Shown here: positions 1 to 5,502 of the stretch, one piece after another
Position numbering within the stretch: the first letter of the stretch is position 1
Layout: each line of letters begins with the position of its first letter
NCBI GenBank assembly: GCA_964625865.1
Contig: CAZVEV010000335.1
Coordinates: 1 to 6,018, forward strand
Direction of reading: 5' to 3'
DNA length: 6,018 bases
Origin: CAZVEV01 sp964625865
GTDB lineage: Bacteria > Planctomycetota > Phycisphaerae > SM23-33
Made by a program: the position numbers and the translations under genes
The notes under the pieces: generated by a model
What the model was told of the DNA's origin: nothing
Databases searched by the model: none
What the model saw: the letters and a program-made list of their open reading frames with translations, nothing else

Positions 1-54
1 ATGCTTCTATCGCGGCCGCATCCCCCCATCTGTTACCCTCATTTGAACCACGCC
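1..54. other. Left edge, no supported gene
   Basis: This stretch shares no clear similarity with the sequence next to repeat copy 2, so the duplication ends at base 55. On the minus strand an ATG at 27-29 follows a GAGGG-like sequence and stays open to the window edge for only nine codons. It could be the start of a gene lying further left, driven by repeat copy 1, but nine codons are too few to support a call. Confidence 0.4.
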
Positions 55-172
55 CTACCTTCCTATAGGCTCTCAGAACTCCAACGGCCGAAGCTTGTCA
101 CTTGTAACCACATAGTATGATACCACAAGGGAAGGGGATTACCTTACTTGTTTGCGCAAATCTTGGTTTTTT
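55..172. repeat. Long direct repeat, copy 1 (downstream of PEP-CTERM gene)
   Basis: This block matches 1025-1142 in direct orientation at a constant offset of 970 bp. Bases 55-118 are identical to 1025-1088. Bases 55-164 match at 107 of 110 positions, the differences being 119 (G versus T), 124 (C versus T) and 141 (A versus G). Two further differences at 165-166 lie in the T-rich run, followed by a 2-bp gap and a short GCGAT match. Copy 1 begins about 45 bp beyond the stop codon of the PEP-CTERM gene. Read on the minus strand, its -10-like sequence is TATCAT instead of the TATAAT of copy 2; on the plus strand the equivalent hexamer is GATACC instead of TATACT. It therefore looks like a weaker or decayed promoter. 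No transposase-like ORF or clear terminal inverted repeats are visible in it. Confidence 0.95.
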
Positions 173-176
173 CTGC

Positions 177-209
177 GATCGGGACGACTGGCGTCTTCAA
201 CGACCGATC
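177..209. other. Inverted repeat after the PEP-CTERM stop
   Basis: GATCGG (177-182) and CCGATC (204-209) form a 6-bp inverted repeat with a smaller GACG/CGTC pairing inside it. It lies directly downstream of the minus-strand PEP-CTERM stop codon, so it could fold at the 3' end of that mRNA. In that reading direction it is followed by an A-run rather than a U-run, so it is not a canonical intrinsic terminator. Confidence 0.3.
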
Positions 210-217
210 CTCTTCCG

Positions 218-1000
218 CTATGCCCGCCGCCTTCGCCTGCGAGCCATCACTCCAACGCCTCCCACGACCAGCAGACTCATCGTCGCCGGCTCGGGAATCT
301 GGTCGACTTTCACGTCATCGACGTATGCGTTGCGTCCTGCGTTGGCCCCGCCGGTGGTGAATCGAACGGTATCGATGTTGGTCAGCGTGTTGGCATAGGG
401 CAGAGCGTTGACCGTCCCGGCGCCGCTTCCGGCGAGGGTGATGTCGAAATTCGTGGGATGCAGCGTCAGCGTGACGGTGTGCCACTCGGTATCGCTGTTA
501 GTGACGACGAAGATATTGCTGCTGTTGTATTGGATCCGCTTTCCGCCGTTACCGCTATTGCCGCGCCGGAAGACCAGATCCAGAAGGTTCGTCCCCCCGC
601 CCCTGACAGTCGCCCATGCGAATGTACTTCCGGCTCCAGTGTAATCCCAGAGAATCTCGAAACTCACGATCACATCACCGCTTGCCAGCGCCGTCGAGGC
701 GAACTGTGCATCGGCGTATCGACTCCGGTTGCCGTTGGTGCTCGCCGATCCCAGGTCCAGGTACTGATCCGCTCCGCCACGAACACCGGGGTTGTCCCCG
801 GCGAGGGTGGATGCCCAGGCGATCCCGACGTCCGCGATGTCATCGCCGCCAATGCTCGGCGAGTTCAACACCGGCGGATTCGCCGCGATTGCGTCGTCCT
901 CGAAGTCGTCAAAAAAGACCACTGTCGCCTGTGCGCCCGTCACGGCGACGAGAACCGTCAGGCCGACAAGAAACCCGTTATGTGTCATTCTCGTCAACAT
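218..1000 (-). CDS. PEP-CTERM sorting domain protein
   Basis: A 260-residue exported protein. Residues 1-25 form a signal peptide: basic start, hydrophobic core (LVGLTVLVAV) and an AQA cleavage site. The body (about 26-232) is rich in Gly, Thr, Asn and Asp, predicted mostly beta, and resembles LamG/jelly-roll-like sandwiches of other PEP-CTERM proteins; no catalytic motif is recognised. The C-terminus is a textbook PEP-CTERM tag: Pro-Glu-Pro at 236-238, a hydrophobic segment, then an arginine cluster. In this family the tag is recognised and removed by an exosortase (EpsH/XrtA type) in the inner membrane, and substrates are usually linked to extracellular matrix or surface. No exosortase is in the window. 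ATG at 1000 is preferred over an in-frame TTG at 1006 because AAGGAG sits 7 nt before the ATG. The gene lies between two near-identical direct repeats and is divergent from the XylR-like regulator. Its specific role is unknown. Confidence 0.9.
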   Translation of the reverse strand: MLTRMTHNGFLVGLTVLVAVTGAQATVVFFDDFEDDAIAANPPVLNSPSIGGDDIADVGIAWASTLAGDNPGVRGGADQYLDLGSASTNGNRSRYADAQFASTALASGDVIVSFEILWDYTGAGSTFAWATVRGGGTNLLDLVFRRGNSGNGGKRIQYNSSNIFVVTNSDTEWHTVTLTLHPTNFDITLAGSGAGTVNALPYANTLTNIDTVRFTTGGANAGRNAYVDDVKVDQIPEPATMSLLVVGGVGVMARRRRRRA

Positions 1001-1007
1001 GTTCAAA

Positions 1008-1013
1008 CTCCTT
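1008..1013 (-). promoter_or_regulatory. Ribosome binding site of PEP-CTERM gene
   Basis: AAGGAG on the minus strand lies 7 nt before the ATG at 1000. The alternative TTG start at 1006 would have a spacer of only 1 nt, so this site fixes the start. It lies just outside the repeat, in sequence unique to this copy. Confidence 0.8.
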
Positions 1014-1064
1014 CGAAACTGCAGCTACCTTCCTATAGGCTCTCAGAACTCCAACGGCCGAAGC

Positions 1065-1094
1065 TTGTCACTTGTAACCACATAGTATTATACT
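1065..1094 (+). promoter_or_regulatory. Possible promoter towards the XylR-like gene
   Basis: On the plus strand TTGTCA (1065-1070) and TATACT (1089-1094) are separated by 18 nt; each matches five of six sigma-70 consensus bases. The -10 overlaps that of the opposite promoter within the AGTATTATACT core, so this may be a bidirectional promoter. The leader to the regulator start would be about 178 nt and would include the T-run. In copy 1 the -10 equivalent is GATACC, which would not be expected to work. Confidence 0.4.
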
Positions 1095-1115
1095 ACAAGG
1101 GAAGGGGATTGCCTT
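1087..1115 (-). promoter_or_regulatory. Probable promoter of PEP-CTERM gene
   Basis: On the minus strand a perfect -10 hexamer, TATAAT (1087-1092), is preceded after 17 nt by a weak -35-like AAGGCA (1110-1115). Transcription would start near 1080, giving a leader of about 80 nt. In copy 1 of the repeat the same positions read TATCAT and AAGGTA, both further from the sigma-70 consensus. The -10 is convincing; the -35 is poor. Confidence 0.5.
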
Positions 1116-1154
1116 ACTTGTTTGCGCAAATCTTTTTTTTTTGCGATGGGGACG

Positions 1155-1218
1155 TTTGGGATCGGACGGCGATTTGGATACGGAGCGTCGGTTCGGCGTC
1201 CTGCTTGCTTGTTCGGCG
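1155..1218. repeat. Short direct repeats upstream of regulator, possible operator
   Basis: Two pairs of short direct repeats lie between the long repeat and the regulator gene. TTTGG-nnn-CGGA occurs at 1155-1166 and 1173-1184 (18-bp period). GTTCGGCG occurs at 1191-1198 and 1211-1218 (20-bp period). AraC-family proteins commonly bind direct half-sites about two helical turns apart, so these are candidate sites for the adjacent XylR-like protein. Short GC-rich repeats can also arise by chance here. Confidence 0.3.
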
Positions 1219-1233
1219 AGATTCCGCTACAAC
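1205..1233 (+). promoter_or_regulatory. Weak alternative promoter of the XylR-like gene
   Basis: TTGCTT (1205-1210) and TACAAC (1228-1233) are 17 nt apart, at good spacing but with only partial match to consensus. The second GTTCGGCG copy (1211-1218) would lie in the spacer, which would suit autorepression. This is a marginal candidate that competes with the promoter in the long repeat. Confidence 0.25.
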
Positions 1234-1278
1234 CCAAAGCGTCACTGGCGGTCGCCGGTGTCATATTGAGGCCCCGTC

Positions 1279-2511
1279 ATGGTCGGCAGGAAGAAGAGAA
1301 TTCGGATCGGCATTTATGGCAACGGGTGGGACGAACTGGTCGAGCGTCCCTTCCGGGGAATGTTGCAGGCGGCGGGCGAGGATCCGCGCATCGTCCTGTG
1401 CGATTCGCGCGTGTTCGCCCTGGGCGATGACTTCGACGCCGCGCACCCGCCGTGGACGGGCAAGCTCGACGGCGTGGTGATGTCGATCGGGCTCGGCGAG
1501 ACGGGCACGCCCCAGCAGGTCGCCGACTGGGTTTCCCGCGGGCGCGTGCCGGCCGTCAGCGTGGCGACGGACTTCTTCCATCGGCGAATCCCGACAGTGT
1601 GCGTCGATCCGGTGTCGGTGGCGAAGTTGGCGGCCGAGCACTTAATCGCAGGCGGCTGCAAGCGGTTCATGCACGTGGGGTTCTCCCGGTCGATGGGCTC
1701 AAAGCGACGGGCCGAGGCGTTTGGCGCCGAACTGGCGAAACACGGAGCCGAACTGGAGGAGTTCGACTTCAGCGTCATGGTGGAAGAAGCCGAGGCAAAC
1801 GAAGCACATTTCCCCGACGCCGAACCGCGGCTGACCGCTGACGGAGAGGCACTGGCGCCCCTGCTGAGCAAATCGCCTCACCCGCTGGGCGTGCTGGCGC
1901 TGGGCGATCCGTTCGCTCGGGCCGTCTGGCGCGTCTGTGACGAGGTGGGCCTGGACGTGCCCGGGCAGGTCGCGATTGTGGGCATGAACGACCTGCCGGT
2001 GGCGTTCGCCCAAAGGCCCACCATGACCAGCATCCACTATCCCGGCGAAGAGGTCGGCCGGAGGGCAACACACCTGCTGGCCAAGCTCATCGGCGGCGCC
2101 CGGCGGCCTCGAAAGCCCATCGGCATCCGCGCGACGAAGCTGATCGCTCGCGAATCGACGGTCGGCCGACCCGACACCGACGACACGCTGGCACAGGCGC
2201 TGGAGATGATTCGCCGCCAGGCATGCAGCGGACTTCGCCCGCGGGACCTGCCCGAGGTGTTCCTCGTTTCGCGTCGCTGGCTGGAGATGGAGTTCCAGAA
2301 GCACCTGGGTCGCACCCCGCTGCAGGAGATCAATCGCGTGCGACTGGCGTCGGCGCGCAAGCTCCTCAAGTCGACCGAACTGCCCATCGCCCAGATCGCC
2401 GCGATGACCGGCTTCTCCGCGCCGCCGGGCCTGACCAACTTCTTCCAGAAGCACACGTCCCTGTCGCCCACCGAATACCGCCACTGGGTCGCCGCCAACG
2501 GCGAGGAGTAG
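1279..2511 (+). CDS. XylR-type transcriptional regulator, AraC family
   Basis: A 410-residue cytoplasmic DNA-binding protein. Residues about 6-290 form a LacI/periplasmic-binding-protein-like sensor: it opens with an IRIGIYG strand and carries the family signature GMNDLPVAFAQRPTMTSIHYP (about 235-255) before the helix EEVGRRATHLLAKLIGG. Residues about 303-405 form an AraC-type domain with two helix-turn-helix motifs; the second is seen as LPIAQIAAMTGFSAPPGLTNFFQKH followed by SLSPTEYR. Its size and order match xylose regulator XylR, whose sensor binds a sugar and whose AraC domain binds direct half-sites. Planctomycetes carry many such paralogs with unknown ligands, so the ligand is not assigned. 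GAGG lies 7 nt before the ATG at 1279. No sugar transport or catabolic gene is nearby; it is divergent from the PEP-CTERM gene and may regulate it or itself. Confidence 0.9.
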   Translation: MVGRKKRIRIGIYGNGWDELVERPFRGMLQAAGEDPRIVLCDSRVFALGDDFDAAHPPWTGKLDGVVMSIGLGETGTPQQVADWVSRGRVPAVSVATDFFHRRIPTVCVDPVSVAKLAAEHLIAGGCKRFMHVGFSRSMGSKRRAEAFGAELAKHGAELEEFDFSVMVEEAEANEAHFPDAEPRLTADGEALAPLLSKSPHPLGVLALGDPFARAVWRVCDEVGLDVPGQVAIVGMNDLPVAFAQRPTMTSIHYPGEEVGRRATHLLAKLIGGARRPRKPIGIRATKLIARESTVGRPDTDDTLAQALEMIRRQACSGLRPRDLPEVFLVSRRWLEMEFQKHLGRTPLQEINRVRLASARKLLKSTELPIAQIAAMTGFSAPPGLTNFFQKHTSLSPTEYRHWVAANGEE

Positions 2512-2568
2512 AGGACAAGGGGGCCAAATAATACGGAGAGTTACCGCCGCCCGGAACGGGCGTCCTCT
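2510..2568. terminator. Hairpins between convergent genes, possible shared terminator
   Basis: The 64-bp gap between the convergent regulator and peroxiredoxin genes contains a GC-rich hairpin, CGCCCG-GAA-CGGGCG (2548-2562), and a longer-range inverted repeat, AGAGGAC (2510-2516) with GTCCTCT (2562-2568). Placement suggests transcription end for both genes. Neither strand has a clear U-run after the stem, so it is not a canonical intrinsic terminator. Confidence 0.4.
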
Positions 2569-2575
2569 CAGTCTT

Positions 2576-3157
2576 TCACGGCAGTGCCGCCAGACGCTGG
2601 AGTTCTTCGCGGACGCGGGCGGCGTGGCCTTCGGGGATCACTTCGGGCCAGTGCTGGCGGATCGCGCCGGCCGGGTCGATCAGGTACGTGCAGCGGATAA
2701 TGCGCTCGTAGGATATGGGGCCCAGCGTACTGGTGACCCATGCGCCGTACTGCGTCATGACGGTCTTGTCCGGATCGCTCAACAGCGTCAGGGCCAGGTC
2801 GTACTTCTCGATGAACGTGCGATGCATCTCGGGCGAGTCGGGGCTGACGCCCAGGACGACGGCGTTCATGTCGTGGAACCGTTGGAGCAGGGCCGTGAAC
2901 TCGGTGGCCTGGCAGGAGCAGCCCGGCGTGTCGTCCTTCGGGTAGAAGTACAGCACGATCCACTTGCCCTTCAGGCCGCTGAGTTTCGTGTCCTGGTCGT
3001 CCTGGTCCAGCAGGGTGAAGTCCGGCGCCTGGCGCCCGATGATGGGCGAGGTCTTGGAGGCCGCCTGCTCCATGTCCGATGCGGTGTACTGTTTCGCGCA
3101 GCCGAGAACGCCGATCGCCAGAACGACGCCCGCCAGCAGATAGAGTGTCCTGGTCAT
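2576..3157 (-). CDS. Lipoprotein peroxiredoxin (Bcp/PrxQ type)
   Basis: A 193-residue thiol peroxidase of the AhpC/TSA superfamily, which reduces hydroperoxides with electrons from thioredoxin or a similar donor. Residues 1-19 form a lipoprotein-type signal peptide ending in VLG, followed by Cys20, so it is probably a membrane-anchored extracytoplasmic enzyme. The mature domain starts at GRQAPDFTLLDQD (41-53). The active site is FYPKDDTPGC: Pro73, Thr77 and peroxidatic Cys80; Arg155 in RIIRCTYLIDPAG fits the conserved arginine. The usual Bcp resolving cysteine five residues after the peroxidatic one is absent (Thr85 there); instead there is Cys82, and a Cys156 next to Arg155. The ATG at 3157 is chosen over an upstream in-frame ATG at 3205 because AAAGGG lies 8 nt before it and the lipobox then falls at a normal distance. 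The gene lies 129 nt downstream of the 655-residue gene on the same strand. Calling it Bcp-like is firm; the reductant and recycling cysteine are unknown. Confidence 0.9.
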   Translation of the reverse strand: MTRTLYLLAGVVLAIGVLGCAKQYTASDMEQAASKTSPIIGRQAPDFTLLDQDDQDTKLSGLKGKWIVLYFYPKDDTPGCSCQATEFTALLQRFHDMNAVVLGVSPDSPEMHRTFIEKYDLALTLLSDPDKTVMTQYGAWVTSTLGPISYERIIRCTYLIDPAGAIRQHWPEVIPEGHAARVREELQRLAALP

Positions 3158-3165
3158 TGAGATTG

Positions 3166-3171
3166 CCCTTT
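3166..3171 (-). promoter_or_regulatory. Ribosome binding site of peroxiredoxin gene
   Basis: AAAGGG on the minus strand lies 8 nt before the ATG at 3157. It supports that start over the ATG at 3205, which would put 16 extra residues with acidic and charged character before the lipoprotein signal. Confidence 0.7.
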
Positions 3172-3232
3172 CACATGCCACGTCATCCCGATATGCCGCC
3201 CCCACTCCGCCGCGGGGTGCGCCTTTCCTGAC

Positions 3233-3262
3233 ATCCTAGCGCCCCGCCGGCGCGGAATCCAA
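3233..3262 (-). promoter_or_regulatory. Weak possible promoter of peroxiredoxin gene
   Basis: On the minus strand TTGGAT (3257-3262) and TAGGAT (3233-3238) are separated by 18 nt of GC-rich sequence. This would let the peroxiredoxin be transcribed separately from the upstream 655-residue gene. The match is partial and readthrough from upstream is equally possible. The same interval holds an inverted repeat, TAGCGC (3237-3242) with GCGCTA (3284-3289), overlapping the upstream stop codon. Confidence 0.3.
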
Positions 3263-3286
3263 CAGGGGCACGGCCAGGCAGGAGCG

Positions 3287-5254
3287 CTACGGCCCCGCGG
3301 CGAATACCTGGACCCCTGCCAGGGCCAGGTACGTCTCATCGCCTGACCGTCGGATGCGCACGTAACGGGCACGGATCGGCGTCCTGAAGTTGATCTGCCA
3401 TGACTGACGCACATCCTTCGCGCGCCAGGCCGTCCTCCATCTTCGCCCGTCGCTCGACAGGTCCACCACCAGCCCGGTGGTGTGCCTCGCATGCTCGCCC
3501 CGCCGGTTGCTGATAAGGATGCGCTTGATCGCCTCGACCTGTCGGAGCGTGACGATGACGTAGGGATCGGACTGCTTGGCGGTGTGGAAGGTGTGGCTGC
3601 GGTCGTAGAGCTTGCCCCGGCAGGTGAGGAAGCCGGGCAAGGACGCGAACTGGCTGTGAGCGGAACTGGGTTTGTACGTGGCATCGGCGGAGACCCACTT
3701 GACCGTGCGGTCCGCCGTGTCCAGGTGTCGCAGCCGCACCGTATGCCACACCACCTCCGACTTGTACGCCGCCAGGCCGAACGTCTTGGCCGGCGGGGCC
3801 CGGCTCGGGTGCCACGTCAGCGCCGACTGCTTGCCGGTCCACGCGACAACCTTCTTGCCGTTCAGTGTGACCGTCACGCCGGCCTGCTCGCCCTTGATCC
3901 GCACTGAGACGTCTATCGTCGCCTTGGCGCCGACGCGGAGCCAGACTTTGGGGTCCGCGAGTTTGACCGCCGTCGGGTTGTCCCCCATCAACGCCTTGCC
4001 GTCAATCATCCCCAGCCCCAGGTGAGAGTGCTCCTCATAGCGCAAGCCCACAAGCAGGGCCACCTGCCCGGCGCCGACCGGCAGGGATATGCTCGCCTCC
4101 GTGCCGCTCTTGAGCGTAAGGGTGGCCTGCAGGTCATAGCTGCCGACGGCCGTGGCCGGTATGCCCACCAGCGCGACCTGCCCGGATTCGCTTTGCGCGC
4201 AGCGCACGTCCGTGCCCTTGCGGCTCCACTCGCCGTCGACCGTATCCTTCGCCGGGTCCACAAGACCCAGCAGGTCGATCCACTTGACGGCGCTGGGTTT
4301 CGCGGGCCCGCCGAGGCGATCCAGTTCGGCCTGGACCGACTTGAGTTCCGTCGTCACACGCAGGTACTGGACGTCCTTCTTCGCGTAGACCTCGAGGTAC
4401 ATCCTCAGGTTGTCCCGCGCACGGGTCAGCAGGCGGAACTTGGCCTGCTTGTCGGCCACCTTCATCACGAGCTTTCGGTACCACCGCCCGAGGGTAAGGA
4501 AGTCCGCGTCGGCCAGTTCGGACGCGTCCTTGGCCGCCAGGGCCACGTTCGTGCGCAGCGTCGGGTTCAGGGCGTCGCTGAGATACCTCGCCGCCTCGTG
4601 GGGCAGGTCGAGTTCGACCAGGTAGGTCTCCACCAGCCTCGTGCGACTGGTGGTGTCCTGGGGGTTCTTGCGGACCGCCGCCTTCAGGGCTGTCACGCGA
4701 TTCTCGATCCCCATCCGGCGCTCCGCGGCGCGCAGCTCTTTGTAGATGGCCGGTCGCTCGGGCATATTCAGGGCCCTGGCGGCGCTGTTGGCCTGGCGGA
4801 AGTACTTGGCCGCCTCGGTCCATTTGTTGTCCGTGCCGTACTTGCGGGCCAGGGCAAGCAGGGCCTGGACATACGTCCGCCCGTTGACGGGCCGCGCCGC
4901 CCGGTCGCCTCGGAGATACTGCAGCCGATAGACCTCCAGCCGCTTCTCGGCCCGCGCGGGCGCGTCGGCCGGCGCGACCTTGTCCAGAAGGTCCAGCGCC
5001 GCCAGGGCAGAGGAGTACCCCGCCGGGGCCATGATGCCGTACTCGTACGCCTTGGCACACATCCGCACCTGCACCGCCGGTGCATCGGTCAGTACCTTGG
5101 CGTTTTCGATCAGCTTCGCCGCCGCGTCGGCTCGCGTGGTCGTCTTGGCGACGATCTGCCTGATCAGGTCGTCAGTCTCGTCGGCCGCCACCGTGAGGGG
5201 AAAGGCGACAATTGCGAAGACCAGAAGCCACGCGCTCTTCGATTGGATCGTCAC
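3287..5254 (-). CDS. Exported helical-repeat protein with LamG-like and discoidin-like domains
   Basis: A 655-residue predicted secreted protein with no recognised enzymatic motif. Residues 1-24 are a signal peptide (hydrophobic LLVFAIVAFPLTV, likely cut near VAA|DE). Residues about 26-315 are Ala/Leu/Arg-rich helical and look TPR-like, with helix pairs such as KWTEAAKYFRQANSAARAL (143-162) and LPHEAARYLSDALNP (217-231). Residues about 323-515 read as a beta-sandwich of the LamG/DUF1080 kind (WSRKGTDV, GSYDLQATLTL, VTVTLNGKKVVAW, FGLAAYKSEVVWHTVRLRHL). Residues about 525-653 resemble an F5/8 type C (discoidin) carbohydrate-binding domain: DPYVIVTL, IKRILISNRR, LSSDGRRWRTAW, ARYVRIRR and the closing LAGVQVFA. 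The start codon is GTG, with AGAAGG 10 nt before it. It may bind glycans or cell-surface polymer; that is inferred from the domains only. The gene has its own promoter and is divergent from the SRPBCC gene. Confidence 0.8.
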   Translation of the reverse strand: MTIQSKSAWLLVFAIVAFPLTVAADETDDLIRQIVAKTTTRADAAAKLIENAKVLTDAPAVQVRMCAKAYEYGIMAPAGYSSALAALDLLDKVAPADAPARAEKRLEVYRLQYLRGDRAARPVNGRTYVQALLALARKYGTDNKWTEAAKYFRQANSAARALNMPERPAIYKELRAAERRMGIENRVTALKAAVRKNPQDTTSRTRLVETYLVELDLPHEAARYLSDALNPTLRTNVALAAKDASELADADFLTLGRWYRKLVMKVADKQAKFRLLTRARDNLRMYLEVYAKKDVQYLRVTTELKSVQAELDRLGGPAKPSAVKWIDLLGLVDPAKDTVDGEWSRKGTDVRCAQSESGQVALVGIPATAVGSYDLQATLTLKSGTEASISLPVGAGQVALLVGLRYEEHSHLGLGMIDGKALMGDNPTAVKLADPKVWLRVGAKATIDVSVRIKGEQAGVTVTLNGKKVVAWTGKQSALTWHPSRAPPAKTFGLAAYKSEVVWHTVRLRHLDTADRTVKWVSADATYKPSSAHSQFASLPGFLTCRGKLYDRSHTFHTAKQSDPYVIVTLRQVEAIKRILISNRRGEHARHTTGLVVDLSSDGRRWRTAWRAKDVRQSWQINFRTPIRARYVRIRRSGDETYLALAGVQVFAAGP

Positions 5255-5294
5255 AGCTCGGATCCCTTCTCTGTCGCAGATCTGTTGTCACAGC

Positions 5295-5323
5295 AGTATA
5301 GGTCGCTCCCGGCGGAAGGACAA
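5295..5323 (-). promoter_or_regulatory. Promoter of the 655-residue protein gene
   Basis: On the minus strand TTGTCC (5318-5323) and TATACT (5295-5300) are separated by 17 nt, a strong sigma-70-like pair. Transcription would start near 5288, giving a leader of about 34 nt that contains the AGAAGG ribosome binding site. The palindrome CAGATCTG (5277-5284) falls just inside the transcript and could be an operator, but nothing else supports that. Confidence 0.6.
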
Positions 5324-5379
5324 GATCCACGCAGCGCGGACACCCAGGCCCTGCTGGTGCCCTGACGCTCGACAGAATC

Positions 5380-5409
5380 TCGGCACTCATCCCGGTGGGC
5401 GGCTATCAT
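5380..5409 (+). promoter_or_regulatory. Possible promoter of the SRPBCC gene
   Basis: On the plus strand TCGGCA (5380-5385) and TATCAT (5404-5409) are 18 nt apart, with four and five of six consensus matches. The leader would be about 87 nt. Apart from this and the divergent promoter, the 248-bp interval 5255-5502 shows nothing else convincing. Confidence 0.3.
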
Positions 5410-5502
5410 GAAAGTACAGGCTTCGTAACGCGGCCGGATGTGCGGGCAGACTGGCGCGCGGCCGCGGGAACAGACGGCGCTGTACGAATTGAGGACCGAC
5501 CC

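Larger units (their letters stand above)
1025..1142. repeat. Long direct repeat, copy 2 (divergent promoter region)
   Basis: This is the second copy of the block at 55-172. It occupies the space between the divergent PEP-CTERM and XylR-like genes. It contains a near-palindromic core, AGTATTATACT (1084-1094), that gives -10-like hexamers on both strands; a 10-bp palindrome, TTTGCGCAAA (1121-1130); a run of ten T (1133-1142); and CCTATAGG (1032-1039), another 8-bp palindrome. On the minus strand the part downstream of the -10 would be the 5' leader of the PEP-CTERM mRNA, and it is identical in the two copies. CTTGTA (1071-1076) can pair with TACAAG (1094-1099). At this pairing copy 1 has a change that would leave a G-U pair in a minus-strand RNA. 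Confidence 0.95.

Noticed and set aside
1..29. Start of a minus-strand gene driven by repeat copy 1
   Set aside because: An ATG at 27-29 has a GAGGG sequence at plausible spacing, but only nine codons are visible and the frame shows no signal-peptide character; the promoter in copy 1 also looks degraded.
1087..1115. Sigma-54 (-24/-12) promoter for the PEP-CTERM gene
   Set aside because: Some PEP-CTERM genes elsewhere are under sigma-54 control, but no GG-N10-GC arrangement was found in the minus-strand upstream region.
55..1142. Integron gene cassette with attC-like sites
   Set aside because: The arrangement (one gene between repeats of about 120 bp) prompted the idea, but the repeat shows no RYYYAAC/GTTRRRY core pair or attC-type fold, and the gene appears to have its own promoter within the repeat.
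1121..1142. Intrinsic terminator: palindrome TTTGCGCAAA followed by a T-run
   Set aside because: The T-run is suggestive on the plus strand, but the palindrome has only three A-T pairs outside a GCGC centre, too weak a stem. It would also lie upstream of the regulator with no plus-strand gene before it.
152..1480. Plus-strand open frame of 442 codons covering the PEP-CTERM gene and the start of the regulator
   Set aside because: It starts with TTG inside the long repeat, runs antisense to a gene with a clear signal peptide and PEP-CTERM tag, overlaps the regulator in another frame, and has no recognisable domain.
4022..5365. Plus-strand open frame of 447 codons opposite the 655-residue gene
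   Set aside because: It is antisense to a gene with a signal peptide, ribosome binding site, promoter and recognisable domains; its own product is low-complexity (Arg, Gly, Val, Gln rich), typical of the opposite strand of GC-rich coding DNA.
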